This document shows, in pieces, positions 4,541 to 5,438 of a DNA stretch of 5,438 nucleotides; the first letter of the stretch is position 1; every line of letters begins with the position of its first letter. Source of the stretch: Candidatus Eiseniibacteriota bacterium (GTDB taxonomy: Bacteria > Eisenbacteria > RBG-16-71-46 > CAIMUX01 > WJJG01). The DNA lies in contig VGIY01000189.1 in NCBI GenBank assembly GCA_016867695.1, positions 1-5,438 on the forward strand, read 5' to 3'. Under the pieces are notes generated by a model. The model worked only from the letters and a program-made list of their open reading frames with translations, made no database searches and was not told the origin of the DNA. The translations under genes were made by a program, and so were the position numbers.

Positions 4541-4885
4541 GATCACGGCTCGAAGCCCGCCGTCTGTTCCGACCCGCCGTTCCGACGCTTCCATCGTCCA
4601 AGACCCTCGCATGCAGGAGGTTGCAAGGAACGAGAACTCGGGCGTAGTCGTCCGGGATGCCGGACGGGAGGCCGGGTGCCGGCGAGGGCACCGGAAGGAC
4701 TGCGTCTCGCGGAGGCGACGAAGGGGTCCGGCGGACTGCCGTAGCCAATCGGAGGCCAGGTCTTGCAGGCAGCAGCGCTCGATGGTAGATCGGACACCGG
4801 CAGGGGCTGGAGCAATCGTGAAGCAGCCTGTTTCACCACTGCCAGACCATCGGAGTCGGCGTCCCAGGGAGGCCTCGAACCAGCG
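4541..4885. other. Divergent intergenic region, 345 bp
   Basis: It separates higB (minus) from the helicase-type gene (plus) and contains no recognisable gene in either direction. Two adjacent hairpins are visible: GTCCGG/CCGGAC (4650-4655 and 4660-4665) and GGTGCC/GGCACC (4675-4680 and 4687-4692). Promoter candidates for the plus-strand gene are weak. One is GGAAC (4627-4631) with CGTC (4649-4652), spaced like an ECF promoter. The other is a poor sigma70-like pair, TTGCAG (4763-4768) and TAGATC (4786-4791), with 17-base spacing. Confidence 0.55.
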
Positions 4886-5438
4886 ATGACGGACAAAGAC
4901 CTGGCCTCAGGGGCCGCCCCCTCGCCCGGCTCCGGTCCCCGGCCGCCGGCCGGAGCCTCCGAAGAGCCGGCCCACGCAACCTGCGGTTGGAACTCCGATC
5001 TCCCGACCTTCACGCGCACCGAACCGCGGGTCATCCGCCTCCACCTGGAGCGCTTCGTCCGCGACGCCGGCGCTTCCCAGATCCGCGCCTGGGACCGCTC
5101 GATCCCCTTCCTCCAGCGCGAGTGCGGCGAGCTCGTCGCGACCGACGGGGGCGCCCACGCCTACACCGCGATCCTCGAGTTCGAGCTGCCGCTCGAGGCA
5201 CGGCGCACCGATGTGATCGTGCTCGAGAACGGCGTCGTCGTCGTCCTGGAGCTGAAGGGCAAGGAGCGCCCGTCGCAAGCCGACCTGGACCAGGTGATGG
5301 CCTACGCGCGGGACTTGCGGGCCTACCACGCCGACTGCCACGAGCGGCCCGTTCATGCGGTCCTCGTGCCGACGCGGGCCTCGGCCGAGCGCGCGCGCAT
5401 CGACGACGTCTTCGTCGTCGGCCCGGAGGGGCTCGACC
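4886..5438 (+). CDS. DUF2075/Schlafen-like helicase, N-terminal nuclease-like part
   Basis: The frame from the ATG at 4886 is open for 184 codons and leaves the window without a stop. Residues 1-35 are Pro/Gly/Ala-rich and unstructured. After WNSDLPTFTRTEPRVIRLHL comes SQIRAWDRSIPFLQREC (64-80). The core is AILEFELPLEARRTDVIVLE (95-114), then VVVVLELKGK (117-126) and ADLDQVMAYARDLRAYHADC (132-151), closing with VHAVLVPTRAS. Asp109 followed by Glu122-x-Lys124 fits a PD-(D/E)XK-type nuclease core. The sequence R-x-D-V-x-L, LE-x-K, DQV-x-AYARDL-x-x-YH and V-x-x-VLVPT is the pattern I associate with the N-terminus of DUF2075 (Schlafen group 3-like) DNA/RNA helicases. The helicase part would lie beyond the edge. 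A GGGAGG lies 13 bases before the ATG, rather far, so the exact start is uncertain. Codon use (strong G/C third positions) is typical of real genes. A defence role is possible but not shown. Confidence 0.8.
   Translation, partial: MTDKDLASGAAPSPGSGPRPPAGASEEPAHATCGWNSDLPTFTRTEPRVIRLHLERFVRDAGASQIRAWDRSIPFLQRECGELVATDGGAHAYTAILEFELPLEARRTDVIVLENGVVVVLELKGKERPSQADLDQVMAYARDLRAYHADCHERPVHAVLVPTRASAERARIDDVFVVGPEGLD

Noticed and set aside
4763..4791. Sigma70-like promoter TTGCAG-17-TAGATC for the plus-strand gene
   Set aside because: Only about half of the consensus positions match in each box, so it is no better than chance in 345 bp.
4857..4895. Minus-strand GGTTCGAGGCC resembling a tRNA T-loop
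   Set aside because: The flanking bases do not pair as a T-stem and no acceptor, D or anticodon arm can be drawn.
4543..5034. Minus-strand open frame opposite the helicase-type gene
   Set aside because: It is antisense to a frame with clear domain motifs, and its own product has none.
1..5438. CRISPR array, insertion sequence or transposase
   Set aside because: No regularly spaced direct repeats with unique spacers and no transposase motif or terminal inverted repeats were found.

Overview
The window is GC-rich bacterial DNA of the accessory type: compact gene pairs on the minus strand, long poorly coding gaps, and gene debris. Two minus-strand genes start with Sec-type signal peptides. One is a CBM9-like protein and one a secreted lectin-fold protein with a Trp-Gly-x-Ile-Lys tail. 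This mix suggests a GC-rich, probably Gram-negative environmental lineage (Acidobacteriota, Gemmatimonadota, Eisenbacteria or similar). That placement is inference; no rRNA, tRNA or single-copy marker is present.

Layout from left to right. (1) 1-279, minus: the first 93 residues of an exported CBM9-like/DUF5916-type protein that runs off the left edge. (2) 280-723: noncoding, with a degenerate 12-bp tandem repeat and a GC-rich hairpin. (3) 724-1538, minus: an ECF sigma factor overlapped by ATGA with a small one-TM protein that is its probable anti-sigma factor. (4) 1642-2237, minus: a hicA-hicB toxin-antitoxin pair, also joined by ATGA. HicB has an odd C-terminal extension containing a perfect 22-bp inverted repeat. 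(5) 2238-2735: intergenic, with a frameshifted remnant that resembles the DUF1016/YhcG PD-(D/E)XK nuclease family. (6) 2736-3548, minus: a secreted concanavalin-like protein. (7) 3549-3906: no gene seen. (8) 3907-4505, minus: a higB-higA toxin-antitoxin operon. Its strong sigma70-type promoter carries a 10-bp palindrome in the spacer and sits so close to the ATG that the transcript should be leaderless. (9) 4541-4885: divergent intergenic region. (10) 4886 to the right edge, plus: the N-terminal part of a gene resembling DUF2075 (Schlafen group 3-like) helicases, with a PD-(D/E)XK-like core.

The two toxin-antitoxin pairs, the nuclease remnant and the helicase-type gene together look like a small, partly decayed defence/addiction cluster. 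The envelope-related genes (sigma/anti-sigma, secreted proteins) are interspersed. No single new multi-gene system is proven here. The most distinctive points are the leaderless, palindrome-controlled higBA promoter, the modified HicB, and the truncated helicase/nuclease gene at the right edge.
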